Shown here: piece after piece, positions 46,778-58,218 of the stretch | Layout: every line of letters begins with the position of its first letter | Position numbering within the stretch: position 1 is the first letter of the stretch | Origin: Methanolobus sp. WCC4 | Lineage (GTDB): Archaea; Halobacteriota; Methanosarcinia; Methanosarcinales; Methanosarcinaceae | Direction: 5' to 3' | DNA: 64,000 bases | Assembly (NCBI RefSeq): GCF_038022665.1 | Contig: NZ_CP150629.1 | Coordinates: 1,098,480 to 1,162,479, forward strand | Translations under genes and position numbers: made by a program | Notes under the pieces: generated by a model | Databases searched by the model: none | What the model saw: the letters and a program-made list of their open reading frames with translations, nothing else | What the model was told of the DNA's origin: nothing

Positions 46778-47791
46778 ATGGCAAAAGGACACAGACCAAG
46801 ACGAGGATCACTCGCTTTCAGTCCACGCGTAAGAGCAAAAAGCCACATACCAAGGTTTAACTCATGGCCGCAGGCTGCTGGAGAACCAAAGCTCCAGGAC
46901 TTTGCAGGTTATAAGGTAGCTATGACCCATGTGGTAATGATAGATGATGTCAAGAACAGCCTCACAGAAGGTATGGAGATATCAGTTCCTGTAACTGTTG
47001 TAGAGACTCCTGCCGTACGTGTTGCTGCAGTTCGTGCATATGGTAACTCAACACACGGTGAGAAGGCACTTTCTGAAGCATGGGCATCAGATCTTGATGA
47101 GGCTCTTGGGAAGACCACTAACCTTCCTAAGGAATCTAACACTGAAGAGGCTCTTGCAAAGCTCGAGGCTCTTGTGGATGAAGGCAAGGTTTCAGATATC
47201 AAGGTAATCACATACACTTTACCAAAGAAGCTCACTGGTGTTCCAAAGAAGAATGCCGATATCATGGAAACAGCAGTAAGTGGCTCTGACGTAAAGGCAA
47301 AGCTCGAGTATGCAAAGTCCGTACTCGGCGCAGAGATCAAGATAACAGATGTCTTCAACGAAGGCACATTTGTCGATATTGCAGCTATCACTACTGGTAA
47401 GGGTACTCAGGGACCTGTTAAGAGATGGGGCATCAATCTGCAGAAGAACAAGCACTCCCGTCAGGGCAGTCTCAGGCAGATCGGTACACTCGGTCCATGG
47501 CATCCTGCAGTTGTCAGGTGGACAGTACCACAGATGGGCCAGATGGGTTACCACCAGAGGACAGAATACAACAAGCGTATCCTCAAGGTCGGTACAGACG
47601 GCGAAGAGATCACTCCAGAGGGCGGTTTCATCAACTACGGTCTTGTACGCGGAGATTACGTACTCATAAAGGGTAGTATCCCAGGACCTTCAAAGAGGCT
47701 TGTAAGGCTTAGAGATCCAATGAGGTCAAAAGTACCTGCTATGGGTGAACCGGAGATCGTTCACGTAAGCACACAGTCCAAGCAGGGGTGA
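46778..47791 (+). CDS. rpl3: Ribosomal protein L3 (uL3)
   Basis: First gene of the large ribosomal operon. The 337-aa protein is the archaeal/eukaryotic long form, with the basic start [15 protein letters not shown] and the conserved [23 protein letters not shown] and [12 protein letters not shown] segments near the peptidyl-transferase loop. A strong ribosome-binding site (TTAGGAG) precedes the ATG. L4 follows after five bases. Confidence 0.97.
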   Translation: MAKGHRPRRGSLAFSPRVRAKSHIPRFNSWPQAAGEPKLQDFAGYKVAMTHVVMIDDVKNSLTEGMEISVPVTVVETPAVRVAAVRAYGNSTHGEKALSEAWASDLDEALGKTTNLPKESNTEEALAKLEALVDEGKVSDIKVITYTLPKKLTGVPKKNADIMETAVSGSDVKAKLEYAKSVLGAEIKITDVFNEGTFVDIAAITTGKGTQGPVKRWGINLQKNKHSRQGSLRQIGTLGPWHPAVVRWTVPQMGQMGYHQRTEYNKRILKVGTDGEEITPEGGFINYGLVRGDYVLIKGSIPGPSKRLVRLRDPMRSKVPAMGEPEIVHVSTQSKQG

Positions 47792-47796
47792 ACTGA

Positions 47797-48558
47797 ATGG
47801 TTACAGCAAAAATTATAGATCTATCAGGAAATGCCAAGGGGGATGTCGATCTTCCAGAGGTGTTTGATGAAGTATACAGACCTGACCTTATCAAAAGAGC
47901 AGTTCTTGCAGCTCAGTCCAACAGGTACCAGCCATATGGTCCAAGGATGTACTCCGGTATGGACACATCAGCTCATTCATGGGGCTCAGGCAGAGGCGCT
48001 GCCCAGATCCCAAGGATCGCTAACGGAAGCCGTGCAGCAAGAGTTCCTCAGGCAGTAGGCGGTAGGAGAGCACATCCACCAAAGCCGGAAGCTGACAGGA
48101 CTGAGAAGGTCAACAAGAAGGAAAGACGTATGGCTATCCGCTCTGCGATCGCTGCAACATCTGATGCAGAGATCGTAAAGGCACGTGGTCACAGGTTCGA
48201 AGCAGAACTTCCACTGGTTGCTGCAAGCGAATTTGAGGATGTCGAGAAGACAAAGGATGTCGTAAGCTTCCTGCAGAACGCAGGTGTCTATGACGACGTA
48301 CTTCGTGCAAAGGACGGAAGGAACATCCGTGCAGGAAAGGGTAAGATACGTGGAAGGAGATTCAAGAACAGAAAGAGTATCCTTATCGTTGCAACATGTG
48401 ACAGCCCGGTAATGAAGGCCGCAAGGAACCTTTCCGGTGTAGATGTCGTATCCGTTGACACACTCAATGCTGAGCTTCTTGCACCAGGTACCCACGCAGG
48501 CAGATTGACCGTATGGACAGAGTCTGCAATATCCGCACTTGGAGGGATGTTCGAATGA
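47797..48558 (+). CDS. rpl4: Ribosomal protein L4 (uL4, L1e type)
   Basis: The 253-aa large-subunit protein has the exit-tunnel loop rich in Arg/Gly ([25 protein letters not shown]) and the archaeal C-terminus [18 protein letters not shown]. The last codons overlap the L23 start (ATGA), indicating coupled translation. Confidence 0.97.
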   Translation: MVTAKIIDLSGNAKGDVDLPEVFDEVYRPDLIKRAVLAAQSNRYQPYGPRMYSGMDTSAHSWGSGRGAAQIPRIANGSRAARVPQAVGGRRAHPPKPEADRTEKVNKKERRMAIRSAIAATSDAEIVKARGHRFEAELPLVAASEFEDVEKTKDVVSFLQNAGVYDDVLRAKDGRNIRAGKGKIRGRRFKNRKSILIVATCDSPVMKAARNLSGVDVVSVDTLNAELLAPGTHAGRLTVWTESAISALGGMFE

Positions 48559-48803
48559 CCGTCATTAAATATCCGTTTATCACTGAAAAAGCAATGATGC
48601 TGCTGGAAGACAACAAACTCCAATTCATTGTTGATTCCCGCGCGAACAAGATGCAGATCAAGGCCGATGTAATGAAGATGTACGGTTTCCCTGTGGAATC
48701 TGTCTGTACAATGAGCACAATGAAAGGTCTGAAGAAGGCTATCGTTACTTTCGAGGGCACAGAGGCAGCTCACGAGATAGCTACAAGGATCGGTCTGATG
48801 TGA
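48555..48803 (+). CDS. rpl23: Ribosomal protein L23 (uL23)
   Basis: The 82-aa exit-site protein starts [18 protein letters not shown], the family's usual N-terminus, with the conserved [17 protein letters not shown] longer frame begins at 48513 inside L4, but the ATG overlapping the L4 stop is the natural start. Confidence 0.96.
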   Translation: MTVIKYPFITEKAMMLLEDNKLQFIVDSRANKMQIKADVMKMYGFPVESVCTMSTMKGLKKAIVTFEGTEAAHEIATRIGLM

Positions 48804-48813
48804 GGTGGACTAG

Positions 48814-49527
48814 ATGACAAAGAGAATCATATCACAGAACAGAGGTCGTGGAACCCCTACATACAGGGCTCCATCACACAAGTTCAAGGCTGCACTTAAA
48901 CACCCACGTGTCGATGATGAAGGCACGGTTTATGGTACAGTTATCGAAATTACACACGATCCGGCTCGTTCAGCACCAATTGTCAAAGTTTCATTTGATA
49001 ATGGTGAGGAGCGCCTGATCCTTGCACCTGAAGGTATAGCAGTAGGTGACCAGATCGCTTGCGGAATCTCAGCTGAGATCAAACCCGGTAACATCCTGCC
49101 TCTGGCAGAGATCCCGGAAGGTATCCCTGTCTGTAATGTAGAGTCCAAGCCAAACGATGGCGGACAGTTCGCACGCGCTTCAGGTGCCTATGGAACAGTC
49201 ATTTCCCACGACCGTGGGAAGACAGTTGTGCAGATGCCATCAGGTGAGATGAAGTGGTTGAATCCTAAATGCCGTGCAACGATCGGTATCGTTGCTGGTG
49301 GTGGCAGGGTTGACAGGCCTTTCCTTAAGGCAGGTAAGAAATACCACAAGATGAAGACAAGAGCTGCAAAGTATCCTCGTGTATCAGGTATTGCTATGAA
49401 CGCTATCGATCACCCATTCGGTGGAGGTAACCGTAAGCACCCTGGTAAGCCAACAACCGTTGGAAGGAACGCACCTCCTGGACGTAAGGTAGGTCAGATC
49501 GCAGCACGCAGGACCGGAAAGCGTTAA
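48814..49527 (+). CDS. rpl2: Ribosomal protein L2 (uL2)
   Basis: The 237-aa core large-subunit protein has the archaeal start [20 protein letters not shown]. The C-terminal loop reads [15 protein letters not shown] and contains the conserved histidine near the peptidyl-transferase centre. It follows L23 after ten bases. Confidence 0.97.
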   Translation: MTKRIISQNRGRGTPTYRAPSHKFKAALKHPRVDDEGTVYGTVIEITHDPARSAPIVKVSFDNGEERLILAPEGIAVGDQIACGISAEIKPGNILPLAEIPEGIPVCNVESKPNDGGQFARASGAYGTVISHDRGKTVVQMPSGEMKWLNPKCRATIGIVAGGGRVDRPFLKAGKKYHKMKTRAAKYPRVSGIAMNAIDHPFGGGNRKHPGKPTTVGRNAPPGRKVGQIAARRTGKR

Positions 49528-49541
49528 CCGGAGGCTAATAC

Positions 49542-49955
49542 ATGGCAAAGAAATCATCATCAAGATTACCAAAACGAAAAGGTGAATATACCTACCGTGG
49601 TAAAACGGTAGCAGAACTCCAGGCTCTGGATGTTGACGAGTTCATCGCATTGTTACCTGCACGTGAACGCCGTACTCTTAAGAGGGGCTACACAGAAGGC
49701 AGGAAGAATGTCGTCCAGCAGCTAAAAGATGGTAAAGACAACTTGAGGACCCACTACAGGGATATCATAATCTTCCCTGAGATGGTCGGCAAGAACGTAG
49801 AAGTATACAATGGCAAGTCATTTGTGGCATTCGAGATCCAGCCGGAAATGATCGGACACAGGTTCGGAGAATTCTCCCCAACCAGACCTAAGGTTTCCCA
49901 CGGAAGCGCTGGTGTAGGAGCAACCCGTTCAAGCAAGTTCGTGCCACTTAAGTAA
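49542..49955 (+). CDS. rps19: Ribosomal protein S19 (uS19)
   Basis: The 137-aa small-subunit head protein has the conserved [20 protein letters not shown] and the C-terminal [13 protein letters not shown]. The length is standard for archaea. GGAGG precedes the ATG. Confidence 0.97.
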   Translation: MAKKSSSRLPKRKGEYTYRGKTVAELQALDVDEFIALLPARERRTLKRGYTEGRKNVVQQLKDGKDNLRTHYRDIIIFPEMVGKNVEVYNGKSFVAFEIQPEMIGHRFGEFSPTRPKVSHGSAGVGATRSSKFVPLK

Positions 49956-49965
49956 GGTGAGATAG

Positions 49966-50421
49966 ATGGCAAGAATCGGATATTCAATTGAAATGGACCC
50001 AAAGTCAAGTTCAAAGGCTATGGGTGCTGAGCTTCACATCTCCCCGAAAAAGTCACGTGAACTTGGCAGGGCGATCAAAGGTATGCGTGCCGGTACAGCC
50101 CAGAGATACCTTGAAGATGTCGTGATCATGAAACAGGCAGTTCCTTTCAAGAGGCACACCGATGGTTCAGGACACAGAAAGGGTCCAATGGCAAACGGTA
50201 GATATCCTGTGAAGGTTGCTGAAGCTTTCCTCAAGATCCTTGAGAATGCAAAGAGCAATGCCGAATACAAGGGACTTGACCCTGAGCACATGTACATTGC
50301 ACATGTTGCTGCAAAGCGCGGACGTGTGATCCACGGTATGAGACCAAGGGCTCGCGGACGTGGCAGTCCTAAGAACACAGAGACTGTCAATGTTGAGATT
50401 ATTTTGAATGAGGTGCGCTAA
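49966..50421 (+). CDS. rpl22: Ribosomal protein L22 (uL22)
   Basis: The 151-aa exit-tunnel protein has [15 protein letters not shown], the C-terminal hairpin [18 protein letters not shown] that lines the tunnel, and EIILNEVR at the end. Its stop (TAA) shares a base with the S3 ATG. Confidence 0.97.
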   Translation: MARIGYSIEMDPKSSSKAMGAELHISPKKSRELGRAIKGMRAGTAQRYLEDVVIMKQAVPFKRHTDGSGHRKGPMANGRYPVKVAEAFLKILENAKSNAEYKGLDPEHMYIAHVAAKRGRVIHGMRPRARGRGSPKNTETVNVEIILNEVR

Positions 50422-51347
50422 TGGCAATAGAGAAGAAATTCGTCCAGGAAGGATATGTAAAGGCCTCAATGGACGAATATTTCGCAAAACAGCTTAGCAG
50501 AGCAGGTTACGGTGGAATGGAGATCAACCGTACCCCAATGGGTACCCAGATCACTGTATATGCTGAAAAGCCAGGCATGGTCATTGGTAAGGCTGGTAAG
50601 GTTATCCGCAAACTCACACGTGACATCGACAGGATGTACGATGTGGACAACCCCCAGATCGATGCTCAGGAAGTTAAAAAGCCAGAGCTCAATGCCCAGA
50701 TGATGGCAAGCCGCCTTGCTTCTTCTATTGAAAGAGGCTGGTATTTCAGAAAGGCCGGTCATAATACCCTCAGGGCTATTATGAACTCAGGCGCTCTGGG
50801 CTGTGAGATAGTTATCTCAGGTAAACTTACAGGTGCAAGGTCAAGGGTTGAGAAGCTCGTTGACGGTTACATCAAACACGCCGGTAAGCCTGCTGAAGAT
50901 ATAGTTGATGAGGGTTTTGCAACAGCTGTCAAGAAGCTGGGAACCCTTGGATGCAAAGTTAGGATCATCCCTCCGGATGCAGTATTGCCTGATGTTTTCG
51001 ACATAAGGGATGTCGTCGAGACCGAAGAGGTCGAGGCTGCAGCTCCAGAAGCTGCAAAGGCTGACATCGCAGAACTTGTTGAGAAGGAATCAGAAGGCGA
51101 GGTTGCAGACGAAGAGGAAGCAGTAGAAGTTGTTGAAGAATCTGTGGAAGCAGAGGTCGCTGAGGAAGCTCCAGCTGAGGAAGTTGAAGAAGAGACCAGT
51201 GAAGAAGCAACTGAAACTGATGATTCAGTTCAGATCGAGGACAACGGAGATGAGCAGAAAAGGCTGGTTGACGGTGTATGGCAGCATAAGCATGATGGCT
51301 ATGACTACTGGCATCCGGTCGCACGCGTCCACAAGGAGGATAAGTAA
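50421..51347 (+). CDS. rps3: Ribosomal protein S3 (uS3) with long acidic tail
   Basis: Residues 1-200 form the normal S3 core with the KH domain ([14 protein letters not shown]). A tail of about 100 residues follows: first a stretch of about 75 residues dominated by Glu, Ala and Val, then a compact aromatic/His segment ([17 protein letters not shown], ending HKEDK). Total 308 aa against about 210-240 in most archaea. The L29 ATG overlaps the stop. Confidence 0.96.
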   Translation: MAIEKKFVQEGYVKASMDEYFAKQLSRAGYGGMEINRTPMGTQITVYAEKPGMVIGKAGKVIRKLTRDIDRMYDVDNPQIDAQEVKKPELNAQMMASRLASSIERGWYFRKAGHNTLRAIMNSGALGCEIVISGKLTGARSRVEKLVDGYIKHAGKPAEDIVDEGFATAVKKLGTLGCKVRIIPPDAVLPDVFDIRDVVETEEVEAAAPEAAKADIAELVEKESEGEVADEEEAVEVVEESVEAEVAEEAPAEEVEEETSEEATETDDSVQIEDNGDEQKRLVDGVWQHKHDGYDYWHPVARVHKEDK

Positions 51348-51550
51348 TGGCAATTCTTCGTTTGAACGAGATCAGGGATATGTCCCCTGAAGAAAGGATG
51401 GACGAGCTCGATAAGATGAGGGACGAACTCATCCGTGAACGTGCGCTTTCATCAGCTGGTGGTGCTCCGGATAATCCAGGCAGGATAGGAGAACTCAGGA
51501 AAACCGTCGCCAGGATAAAGACCATCCAGAGGGAAATGAAGGAGATCTGA
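51347..51550 (+). CDS. rpl29: Ribosomal protein L29 (uL29)
   Basis: The 67-aa coiled protein at the tunnel exit has [18 protein letters not shown] and the C-terminal [13 protein letters not shown] helix. No SUI1/eIF1 gene lies between it and the Rpp29 gene, unlike in several other archaea. Confidence 0.96.
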   Translation: MAILRLNEIRDMSPEERMDELDKMRDELIRERALSSAGGAPDNPGRIGELRKTVARIKTIQREMKEI

Positions 51551-51551
51551 T

Positions 51552-51863
51552 TTGGAGATCACTCCTTCTAAACTGGTATTCCATGAACTGATAGGATTGG
51601 AAGTAACAATAACCGATGCTACTAATCCGACATATAACGATATACGCGGCAAAGTGGTTGACGAGACAAAGAACATGATAGTTGTTCAGACAAAGGAAGG
51701 GACAAGGAAAATGGTCCCGAAAAAAGGTTCATCCTTTGTGTTTCAGATACCTGCCCACTTATCCAAAAAGCATGCTGAGAGGTATGTTAAAGTAAATGGG
51801 AACCTTCTGCTCTCACAACCCGAAAGCAGAACAAAGAACATAAGAAAAATACACATGAGGTAA
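51552..51863 (+). CDS. rnp1: RNase P protein component 1 (Rpp29/Pop4)
   Basis: The 103-aa RNA-binding protein of RNase P, which matures tRNA 5' ends. The Sm-like fold is visible ([23 protein letters not shown] split by strands, then [12 protein letters not shown]). It starts with TTG at 51552, one base after the L29 stop. The operon order L29-Rpp29-S17 is typical of Methanosarcinales. Confidence 0.93.
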   Translation: MEITPSKLVFHELIGLEVTITDATNPTYNDIRGKVVDETKNMIVVQTKEGTRKMVPKKGSSFVFQIPAHLSKKHAERYVKVNGNLLLSQPESRTKNIRKIHMR

Positions 51864-51868
51864 TAATC

Positions 51869-52198
51869 ATGGTTAGAGATATTGGATTGGATGTCCCCGC
51901 CCCTGAAAAGGAGTGTGACGATGTCAATTGTCCTTTCCACGGAACACTTCCGGTTCGCGGACAGGTCCTTGTAGGGACTGTTGTAAGCGACAAGATGGAC
52001 AAGACAGTGGTCATCCAGCGCAGGCATGAGATGCTTATCAAGAAATATCAGAGATATGAGAAGAGGCAGTCAAAGGTCCACGCACACAATCCACCCTGCA
52101 TTGATGCAAAGGTAGGGGATGTTGTGACAGTGGCTGAATGCAGACCTCTTAGCAAGACAAAATCCTATGTAGTCATTAAGGCGGAGGCACAGGAATGA
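51869..52198 (+). CDS. rps17: Ribosomal protein S17 (uS17)
   Basis: The 109-aa archaeal form, with an N-terminal extension containing Cys residues ([10 protein letters not shown]) and the OB-fold body [19 protein letters not shown] and [15 protein letters not shown]. Its stop overlaps the L14 start (ATGA). Confidence 0.96.
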   Translation: MVRDIGLDVPAPEKECDDVNCPFHGTLPVRGQVLVGTVVSDKMDKTVVIQRRHEMLIKKYQRYEKRQSKVHAHNPPCIDAKVGDVVTVAECRPLSKTKSYVVIKAEAQE

Positions 52199-52593
52199 GG
52201 GGAATAAGATCCACCGTTCCACGTGCACTCAATGCCGGTGCTAAGATCGACTGCGTGGACAATACAGGTGCACGTGTAGTTGAGATCATCTCCGTAAAGG
52301 GCTACAGAGGTGTAAAGAACAGACACCCAAGGGCTGGTATCGGTAACATGTGCGTGGTCTCCGTGAAGAAAGGAACTCCGGAGATGCGTAAGCAGATCCT
52401 TCTTGCAGTGATAGTTCGCCAGAAGCAGGAATTCCGCCGTCCAGATGGCCTGAGGGTATCCTTCGAGGACAATGCTGTTGTCATTGTCGACAAGGATGGT
52501 ATCCCAAAGGGAACCGACTTTAAGGGTCCGGTTGCAAGGGAAGCAGCAGAAAGGTACCCAAAGATCGGTACAACTGCATCTATGGTAGTATGA
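52195..52593 (+). CDS. rpl14: Ribosomal protein L14 (uL14)
   Basis: The 132-aa protein has the conserved [35 protein letters not shown] and [18 protein letters not shown]. It forms the intersubunit bridge in the 50S. Confidence 0.97.
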   Translation: MRGIRSTVPRALNAGAKIDCVDNTGARVVEIISVKGYRGVKNRHPRAGIGNMCVVSVKKGTPEMRKQILLAVIVRQKQEFRRPDGLRVSFEDNAVVIVDKDGIPKGTDFKGPVAREAAERYPKIGTTASMVV

Positions 52594-52603
52594 GGTGTGA
52601 ACA

Positions 52604-52957
52604 ATGGTATCAAATCAACCAAGGAAACAGAGGAAAGCAAGATATACGGCTCCTCTTCACATCAAACAGAAGTACATGGGTGCTCCACTCTCAAAGGACC
52701 TCCGTGAGAAATATGGTTGCCGCAGTGCCAGCGTTGTCGTTGGCGACACTGTGAAATTAATGCGCGGTGACCACGCAGGGACTTCCGGAATGGTAGAAGC
52801 GGTTTCCCTCAAACACGGAACGATCGTTGTAGAAGGCGTAACTGTCTCAAAGGCAGACGGTACAGAGGTTGCAAGACCTGTATACCCTTCAAATGTGATG
52901 ATCACATCCCTTGAAATGAAGGATAAACACAGAGAAGAAGTTATCAGTAACAGGTGA
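52604..52957 (+). CDS. rpl24: Ribosomal protein L24 (uL24)
   Basis: The 117-aa protein has an archaeal N-terminus ([19 protein letters not shown]) and the KOW motif [17 protein letters not shown]. It is an assembly initiator for the large subunit. Confidence 0.96.
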   Translation: MVSNQPRKQRKARYTAPLHIKQKYMGAPLSKDLREKYGCRSASVVVGDTVKLMRGDHAGTSGMVEAVSLKHGTIVVEGVTVSKADGTEVARPVYPSNVMITSLEMKDKHREEVISNR

Positions 52958-52961
52958 TTTT

Positions 52962-53672
52962 GTGGGCAAACATCAGAAAAGAATATCTGTCCCAAACAGC
53001 TGGCAGATATCAAAGAAATCCAATAAATGGATCACAGCAACAAGACCTGGTCCACATAACAAGCAGCAGAGTATTCCTCTTGGTGTAGTCCTCAGGGATA
53101 TGCTTGGTATCGTAGACACCCGTGCAGAGGCAAAACGTGTTCTTTCAGAAGGCAATGTCCTTGTAGACGGTATTGTCAGAAAGGACCTCAGATTCCCTGT
53201 AGGTCTTCTGGATGTAATTACCATCCCTCTCGAGAATGTGGCATATCGCGTGCTACTGGACCGTAAGGGAAGGCTTGAAGTTCATAAGCTTGAAGGCGTA
53301 GATGCTAACAAGCTTTGCAGGATCAATGGAAAGACCGTATTAAAGGGTGGAGTTGTACAGCTTAACCTCAACGACGGTACGAATCTCATTGCTTCCGACG
53401 ATTACAAGACAAAGGATTCACTTATCCTTTCACTGCCTGGCAAGGATGTTGTCAAGCACATCAAGTATAAGGTAGGTAACCTTGCTATGATCGTTGGTGG
53501 AAAGCACACAGGTGAGATCGGTACCATTAAGGAGATCAACACTGTGAGAAGCTCCAAGCACAACACAGTCTTCATTTCCGGTGAATATGACTTCGAGACC
53601 ATCGAGGATTTTGTTGTTGTCATCGGTGAGAAAGAGCCAGAGATCAATCTAGGTGGTGAGGTAGTTGAGTAA
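52962..53672 (+). CDS. rps4e: Ribosomal protein S4e
   Basis: The 236-aa archaeal/eukaryotic protein has a start typical of the family ([13 protein letters not shown]), an S4-like domain ([15 protein letters not shown]) and a C-terminal KOW motif ([16 protein letters not shown]). The start is GTG at 52962, after GGTGA. Confidence 0.96.
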   Translation: MGKHQKRISVPNSWQISKKSNKWITATRPGPHNKQQSIPLGVVLRDMLGIVDTRAEAKRVLSEGNVLVDGIVRKDLRFPVGLLDVITIPLENVAYRVLLDRKGRLEVHKLEGVDANKLCRINGKTVLKGGVVQLNLNDGTNLIASDDYKTKDSLILSLPGKDVVKHIKYKVGNLAMIVGGKHTGEIGTIKEINTVRSSKHNTVFISGEYDFETIEDFVVVIGEKEPEINLGGEVVE

Positions 53673-54174
53673 TCCAATGAGGACACCTGTAGTAGAAAAG
53701 GTAGTTGTTCACATGGGTGTCGGAGAAAGTGGTCAGCACCTTGTGGATGCTGAAAACATTCTCAGCGAGATCACTGGACAGTCCGTAGTAAGGACATATT
53801 CAAAGAGGACCCTTCCGGCATTTGGTATCAAGAAGAACGAACCAATAGGCTGTAAGGTCACACTCAGGTCCGACCGTGCAGAAGAGTTCCTCAGGACATC
53901 ACTTACTATTGTAGAGAGCAAGCTCAGATCATCCCAGTTCGACAAGTATGGGAACGTTGCCTTTGGTATCGAAGAGCACACTGACTTCCCTGGAATGAAG
54001 TATGATCCTAACATCGGTATCTTTGGAATGGATATCAATGTTGTCGTGAACCGTGCAGGTTACAGGATCAACAAAAGAAGGATAGTCAAGAGAAAGATCC
54101 CAACATCTCACAAGATAACAAAAGAGGATACGATTGCTTTCTTCAAAGACACATACGCAGTGGAGGTAATATAA
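53665..54174 (+). CDS. rpl5: Ribosomal protein L5 (uL5)
   Basis: The 169-aa 5S-rRNA-binding protein has [33 protein letters not shown] and [18 protein letters not shown] at 53665, overlapping the S4e stop with GAGG before it, is the likely start; ATG 53677 is the alternative. Confidence 0.95.
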   Translation: MSNPMRTPVVEKVVVHMGVGESGQHLVDAENILSEITGQSVVRTYSKRTLPAFGIKKNEPIGCKVTLRSDRAEEFLRTSLTIVESKLRSSQFDKYGNVAFGIEEHTDFPGMKYDPNIGIFGMDINVVVNRAGYRINKRRIVKRKIPTSHKITKEDTIAFFKDTYAVEVI

Positions 54175-54327
54175 ATGGTACAAACCACAAAGAGCTTTGG
54201 AAGAGGAGCAAGCGAATGCAAGAGATGTGGAAGAAAACAGGGTCTTGTAAGGAAATATGGCATTTACCTTTGCAGGCACTGCTTCCGTGAGGTTGCCCAC
54301 GACATGGGATTCGAAAAGTATGCGTGA
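54175..54327 (+). CDS. rps14: Ribosomal protein S14 (uS14), zinc-binding
   Basis: A 50-aa protein directly after the L5 stop. The zinc ribbon ligands are Cys15, Cys18, Cys33 and Cys36 (CKRC and CRHC). The sequence around them, [16 protein letters not shown] and [13 protein letters not shown], is standard for archaeal S14. Small size makes it easy to miss, but position between L5 and S8 is canonical. Confidence 0.96.
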   Translation: MVQTTKSFGRGASECKRCGRKQGLVRKYGIYLCRHCFREVAHDMGFEKYA

Positions 54328-54337
54328 GGTGTAAGAA

Positions 54338-54730
54338 ATGGTATTATTAGATCCGCTTGCTGATGCTCTGTCTACAATAAAGAACGCAGAGGCAATTGGT
54401 AAAGACTCCTGTACTATCAAACCCGCATCAAAACTCATAGGTACCGTATTGAAGGTCATGCAGGACCGTGGATATGTCGGTGAATTCGAGTTTGTTGAGG
54501 ATGGTAAGGCAGGTATTTACAAGGTAGAACTTATTGGTAGGATCAACAAATGTGGTGCTATCAAGCCACGTTATTCAGTGGGTGCTGCTGACTTCGAAAG
54601 ATGGGAAAAGCAGTTCCTTCCAGCAAAGAACTTTGGAACATTGATACTTACAACATCAAAAGGTGTAGTATCACAGTACGAAGCTCGTGAGAATAATGTC
54701 GGTGGACAGTTACTTGCATATGTGTACTGA
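54338..54730 (+). CDS. rps8: Ribosomal protein S8 (uS8)
   Basis: The 130-aa protein has [17 protein letters not shown] at the N-terminus and the C-terminal segments [14 protein letters not shown] and GGQLLAYVY. It binds the central domain of 16S rRNA. Confidence 0.96.
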   Translation: MVLLDPLADALSTIKNAEAIGKDSCTIKPASKLIGTVLKVMQDRGYVGEFEFVEDGKAGIYKVELIGRINKCGAIKPRYSVGAADFERWEKQFLPAKNFGTLILTTSKGVVSQYEARENNVGGQLLAYVY

Positions 54731-54745
54731 TGGAAGTGATGTCAC

Positions 54746-55279
54746 ATGGCAAAAGAAATAAAGAAAACAATCCCTATCCCTGAAGGTGTGACCGTCACAT
54801 TCCAGGGCCGGCTCCTTACGGTCTCAGGCCCGAAAGGCAAGAGCGAGAGGAGTTTCTGGTATCCAGGTATCATGATAGAGGTCATGGATTCAGAAGTGAC
54901 CGTGGACTCCACGGTTATGAAGAAGACCCAGAAAGCAATGGTCGGAACCTTTGCATCACACATAAGAAACATGATCAAAGGTGTCACCGAGGGATTCGAA
55001 TATCGTATGAAGGTCGTTTACTCTCACTTCCCTATGCAGCTTAAGGTTGAAGGGGACAAGTTGATGATCGGTAATTTCCTTGGAGAGAAAAAGCCAAGGT
55101 CAGCTAACATCCTCGGTGAATCCAAGGTGAAGGCTTCAGGTGACGAGGTTGTTGTAACCGGTATCAACAAAGAGGATGTCGGACAGACAGCAGCTAACAT
55201 CGAGCAGGCAACAAGGATCAAGAGATTCGACCCGCGTGTATTCCAGGACGGAATATACACTGTGGAGAAGATAGTGTAG
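54746..55279 (+). CDS. rpl6: Ribosomal protein L6 (uL6)
   Basis: The 177-aa protein has the twofold repeated fold, with [19 protein letters not shown] and [14 protein letters not shown] in the first half and [19 protein letters not shown] in the second. Confidence 0.96.
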   Translation: MAKEIKKTIPIPEGVTVTFQGRLLTVSGPKGKSERSFWYPGIMIEVMDSEVTVDSTVMKKTQKAMVGTFASHIRNMIKGVTEGFEYRMKVVYSHFPMQLKVEGDKLMIGNFLGEKKPRSANILGESKVKASGDEVVVTGINKEDVGQTAANIEQATRIKRFDPRVFQDGIYTVEKIV

Positions 55280-55288
55280 GTGATTTGA

Positions 55289-55678
55289 ATGGATGAAAAG
55301 ACTAAACGCCTTTTTAAGGTAAGGAAAGTCCAGAAAGGCAAAAAACCTGCTTTCAAGAGAACAGAAAGCCACAAGTACAAGCGTCTGGATTCTAACTGGA
55401 GACGTCCAAGAGGTCTTCAGGGTAAACAGCGCAAGGGCATCAAGGCCAAGGGTGCTGTCGCACAGGTAGGCTATGGAAGTCCAACCGCTGTAAAAGGTTT
55501 GCACCCATCCGGATATGCAGAGGTCCTTGTATACACGGTCGCACAGCTTGACGATGTCAATGCAGATGTAGAGGCTGTCAGGATAGCTGCAAAGGTCGGC
55601 GGACGAAAGAAGGCTATCATAGAGGCAAAGGCTGCAGAGCTTTCCATAAAGGTCCTCAACCCTACAAGAGGTGAATAA
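55289..55678 (+). CDS. rpl32e: Ribosomal protein L32e
   Basis: The 129-aa archaeal/eukaryotic protein has [21 protein letters not shown] and [16 protein letters not shown] (family signatures). It is located between L6 and L19e as usual in archaea. Confidence 0.96.
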   Translation: MDEKTKRLFKVRKVQKGKKPAFKRTESHKYKRLDSNWRRPRGLQGKQRKGIKAKGAVAQVGYGSPTAVKGLHPSGYAEVLVYTVAQLDDVNADVEAVRIAAKVGGRKKAIIEAKAAELSIKVLNPTRGE

Positions 55679-55679
55679 G

Positions 55680-56138
55680 ATGACCGATCTGACAAACCAG
55701 AAGAGGATCGCTGCAGCAGTTATGGACTGTGGGGTCAACAGAGTATGGCTCGACCCTGAAGCAGCAGAGGACATTGCAGTGGCTATTACCAGAGCTGACA
55801 TACGTGAGCTCATAGAAGCTGGCAGTATCAAGGCGATCCCTGTAAAGGGAGTAAGCCGTGGACGCGCAAGAGAAAGAGATGCCAAGCGCAAGTACGGTCA
55901 CCGCAAGGGACATGGAAAGAGAAAAGGAAAGAAGGGCGCACGTAATCCCCGTAAAGAGCAGTGGATGAAGAAGATCCGTGCTCTGAGAAAGGAACTTAAA
56001 CAGATGCGTGAAGATGGCTCATTGGACAGGGCAACCTATTGTAAGGTTTACCGCAAGGCAAAGGGTGGAGAATACCGTAGTGTAGCTCACCTTAAGGCAC
56101 ACCTTGAGTCAGCAAAGCTCATTAAGCACGAGGAATGA
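55680..56138 (+). CDS. rpl19e: Ribosomal protein L19e
   Basis: The 152-aa protein has [20 protein letters not shown] and the basic [21 protein letters not shown] 55680 is taken because AGGTG lies six bases before it; a GTG three codons upstream is part of that site. Confidence 0.96.
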   Translation: MTDLTNQKRIAAAVMDCGVNRVWLDPEAAEDIAVAITRADIRELIEAGSIKAIPVKGVSRGRARERDAKRKYGHRKGHGKRKGKKGARNPRKEQWMKKIRALRKELKQMREDGSLDRATYCKVYRKAKGGEYRSVAHLKAHLESAKLIKHEE

Positions 56139-56140
56139 TC

Positions 56141-56662
56141 ATGGCAACAGGACCCAGATATAAAGTCGCATTCAGACGACGAAGAGAAGGGCGTACTGAT
56201 TACCACCAGAGACTTAGATTGATCCTCTCAAAAGAGGATCGTGTGGTAGTACGCAAGAGCTCAAGGCACATGCAGGTCCAGCTTGTAGCTCCAAAACCTG
56301 AAGGGGATGTTACCCTTTCAGCTGCAATTTCAACAGAACTCAAGAAGTATGGATACGATGCACCAACAGGAAACACAACAGCAGCGTATCTCACCGGTCT
56401 GTTATTCGGTTACAGAGCACTGAGCAAGGGATTGGATTACGGCGTTCTTGATATAGGACTCCAGGCATCATCACCCGGATCACGTGTGTATGCAACCTTA
56501 AAAGGCATCATAGATGCTGGTTTCGAGATTCCTCATGACTCATCTGTCCTTCCTTCAGATGAGAGAGTAAGAGGAGAACACATAGCAGAGTATATGGAAG
56601 ACTCAAATCTGCCTGAACTGTTCGATGCAGTTAAGGAAAAGATCTCTGCAGAGTTCAACTAG
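56141..56662 (+). CDS. rpl18: Ribosomal protein L18 (uL18)
   Basis: A 5S-rRNA-binding protein of about 173 aa: [21 protein letters not shown] at the start region, [18 protein letters not shown]-like helix in the middle (here beginning [11 protein letters not shown]). Two in-frame ATGs occur; the one at 56141 is seven bases after GAGG, while the one at 56135 overlaps the L19e stop. Confidence 0.95.
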   Translation: MATGPRYKVAFRRRREGRTDYHQRLRLILSKEDRVVVRKSSRHMQVQLVAPKPEGDVTLSAAISTELKKYGYDAPTGNTTAAYLTGLLFGYRALSKGLDYGVLDIGLQASSPGSRVYATLKGIIDAGFEIPHDSSVLPSDERVRGEHIAEYMEDSNLPELFDAVKEKISAEFN

Positions 56663-56670
56663 GTGATTAC

Positions 56671-57306
56671 ATGGCATACGAATATGAAGAGGAATGGGTT
56701 CCACAGACAAGGCTTGGAAAACTCGTTCAAGAAGGGCAGATCACTTCAATGGACGAAGTTATAGAGTCAGGTCTTCCTATCAGAGAATCCAAAATAATCG
56801 ATATCCTGTTACCTGATCTTGAGGATGAGGTTCTTGATATCAACATGGTCCAGAGGATGACTGACTCCGGACGTCGTGTTAAGTTCAGAGCAACTGTAAT
56901 TGTTGGTAACGGAAACGGTTTTGTCGGTCTTGGACAGGCAAAGGACGTTCAGGTCGGCCCTGCTATCAGGAAAGCCATCAGCAATGCAAAGATAAGCATC
57001 ATCAAGGTAAAACGTGGATGCGGTTCATGGGAATGTGCATGCGGTCTTGAGCACACAGTACCTTCACAGGTACGTGGAAAGGCTGGCAGTGTTCTTGTAG
57101 AACTGAAACCTGCACCACGTGGACTCGGCCTTGCTGCCGGGGACACCGCAAGGAAAGTACTCGAGAAGGCAGGTATCAAGGATGTCTGGACAAGGACAGA
57201 AGGTACCACAAGGACAACCCTTAACTTCGCAAAAGCTACATTCCAGGCACTTGAGAACACAGGTGTTGTAAGAATGCCTGCAAACCTGGAGAACAAGGAG
57301 GCTTAA
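56671..57306 (+). CDS. rps5: Ribosomal protein S5 (uS5)
   Basis: The 211-aa protein has an archaeal N-terminus ([17 protein letters not shown]), the double-stranded RNA-binding domain with [15 protein letters not shown]-like text (here [14 protein letters not shown]), and [20 protein letters not shown] in the C-terminal half. It acts in decoding accuracy. Confidence 0.96.
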   Translation: MAYEYEEEWVPQTRLGKLVQEGQITSMDEVIESGLPIRESKIIDILLPDLEDEVLDINMVQRMTDSGRRVKFRATVIVGNGNGFVGLGQAKDVQVGPAIRKAISNAKISIIKVKRGCGSWECACGLEHTVPSQVRGKAGSVLVELKPAPRGLGLAAGDTARKVLEKAGIKDVWTRTEGTTRTTLNFAKATFQALENTGVVRMPANLENKEA

Positions 57307-57307
57307 G

Positions 57308-57769
57308 ATGTACGCTTTGGTAAGAGTACGTGGAGACGTGAATGTCAGGGGTACCATAAAGGATACCCTTAAGATGCTTCGTCTGCACAAAGTTAACCAC
57401 TGTGTCATCCTTGCTGACAATCCTCATAATGCAGGAATGATCCAGAAGGTAAAGGACTACGTGGCATACGGAGTCATTGATGCTGACTCACTTGCAGAGA
57501 TGCTCACAAACCGTGGCAGACTTGAAGGCGATGTAAGGCTTACCGAGGAATACGTGGCTGAGAATACAGACTACGATTCCATCAAGGCTCTTGCAGAAGC
57601 TGTCTGTGAGGGTAACGCAACCCTGAAAGATGTTCCAAAGCTCAAGCCGGTATTCAGGCTCCATCCTCCAAGGAAGGGTCACTCCGGTATGAAGAGAACA
57701 GTCCAGCAGGGCGGTGTACTGGGCAACCACGGTGAGGACATCAACAAACTGTTGAAGAAGATGAGGTGA
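57308..57769 (+). CDS. rpl30: Ribosomal protein L30 (uL30)
   Basis: The 153-aa archaeal long form starts [20 protein letters not shown] and has [11 protein letters not shown] and the C-terminal [12 protein letters not shown]. It starts one base after the S5 stop. Confidence 0.96.
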   Translation: MYALVRVRGDVNVRGTIKDTLKMLRLHKVNHCVILADNPHNAGMIQKVKDYVAYGVIDADSLAEMLTNRGRLEGDVRLTEEYVAENTDYDSIKALAEAVCEGNATLKDVPKLKPVFRLHPPRKGHSGMKRTVQQGGVLGNHGEDINKLLKKMR

Positions 57770-57774
57770 TCCCA

Positions 57775-58218
57775 ATGACATCAAAGAAAACCAACACAAA
57801 GAAGTTCAGAGGTTCACGCACATGTGGTGGCGGTACAACCAAGAACAGACGTGGTGCAGGTAACCGTGGTGGAAGGGGTAGATGTGGTGAGAACAAACAC
57901 CATGCAACCCGTGCTCTCCAGCTCGGATACCACCGTGGACACCAGAGAGGATTTACACGTCCATTGAAGGTCCTTAACGATGCTTCCATCGTGAACGTCG
58001 GGGAACTCGATGAACTTGCAGATCAGCTTGTTGATGACGGTTTTGCAGAACTTCAGGATGGCACTTATGTCATCGACCTTGCTGTTCTTGATATAGACAA
58101 GGTACTTGGGTCCGGTAAGGTCTCCAAGAAGCTTTCTATCACAGCAGCTGAATTCTCTGCCAGTGCAAAGGATAAGATCGAAGGTGCAGGTGGATCCTGT
58201 ACTGAGATAGAAGAGTAA
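57775..58218 (+). CDS. rpl15: Ribosomal protein L15 (uL15)
   Basis: The 147-aa protein has the Gly/Arg-rich N-terminus [19 protein letters not shown] and the HKHHATR-like segment (here [11 protein letters not shown]). ATG 57775 follows GAGGTGA. The stop codon forms part of a terminator hairpin that divides the ribosomal genes from secY. Confidence 0.95.
   Translation: MTSKKTNTKKFRGSRTCGGGTTKNRRGAGNRGGRGRCGENKHHATRALQLGYHRGHQRGFTRPLKVLNDASIVNVGELDELADQLVDDGFAELQDGTYVIDLAVLDIDKVLGSGKVSKKLSITAAEFSASAKDKIEGAGGSCTEIEE

Noticed and set aside
46778-58218. Many long antisense and alternate-frame ORFs within the ribosomal operon
   Set aside because: They mirror well-identified ribosomal genes, lack ribosome-binding sites and show no protein-like conservation.
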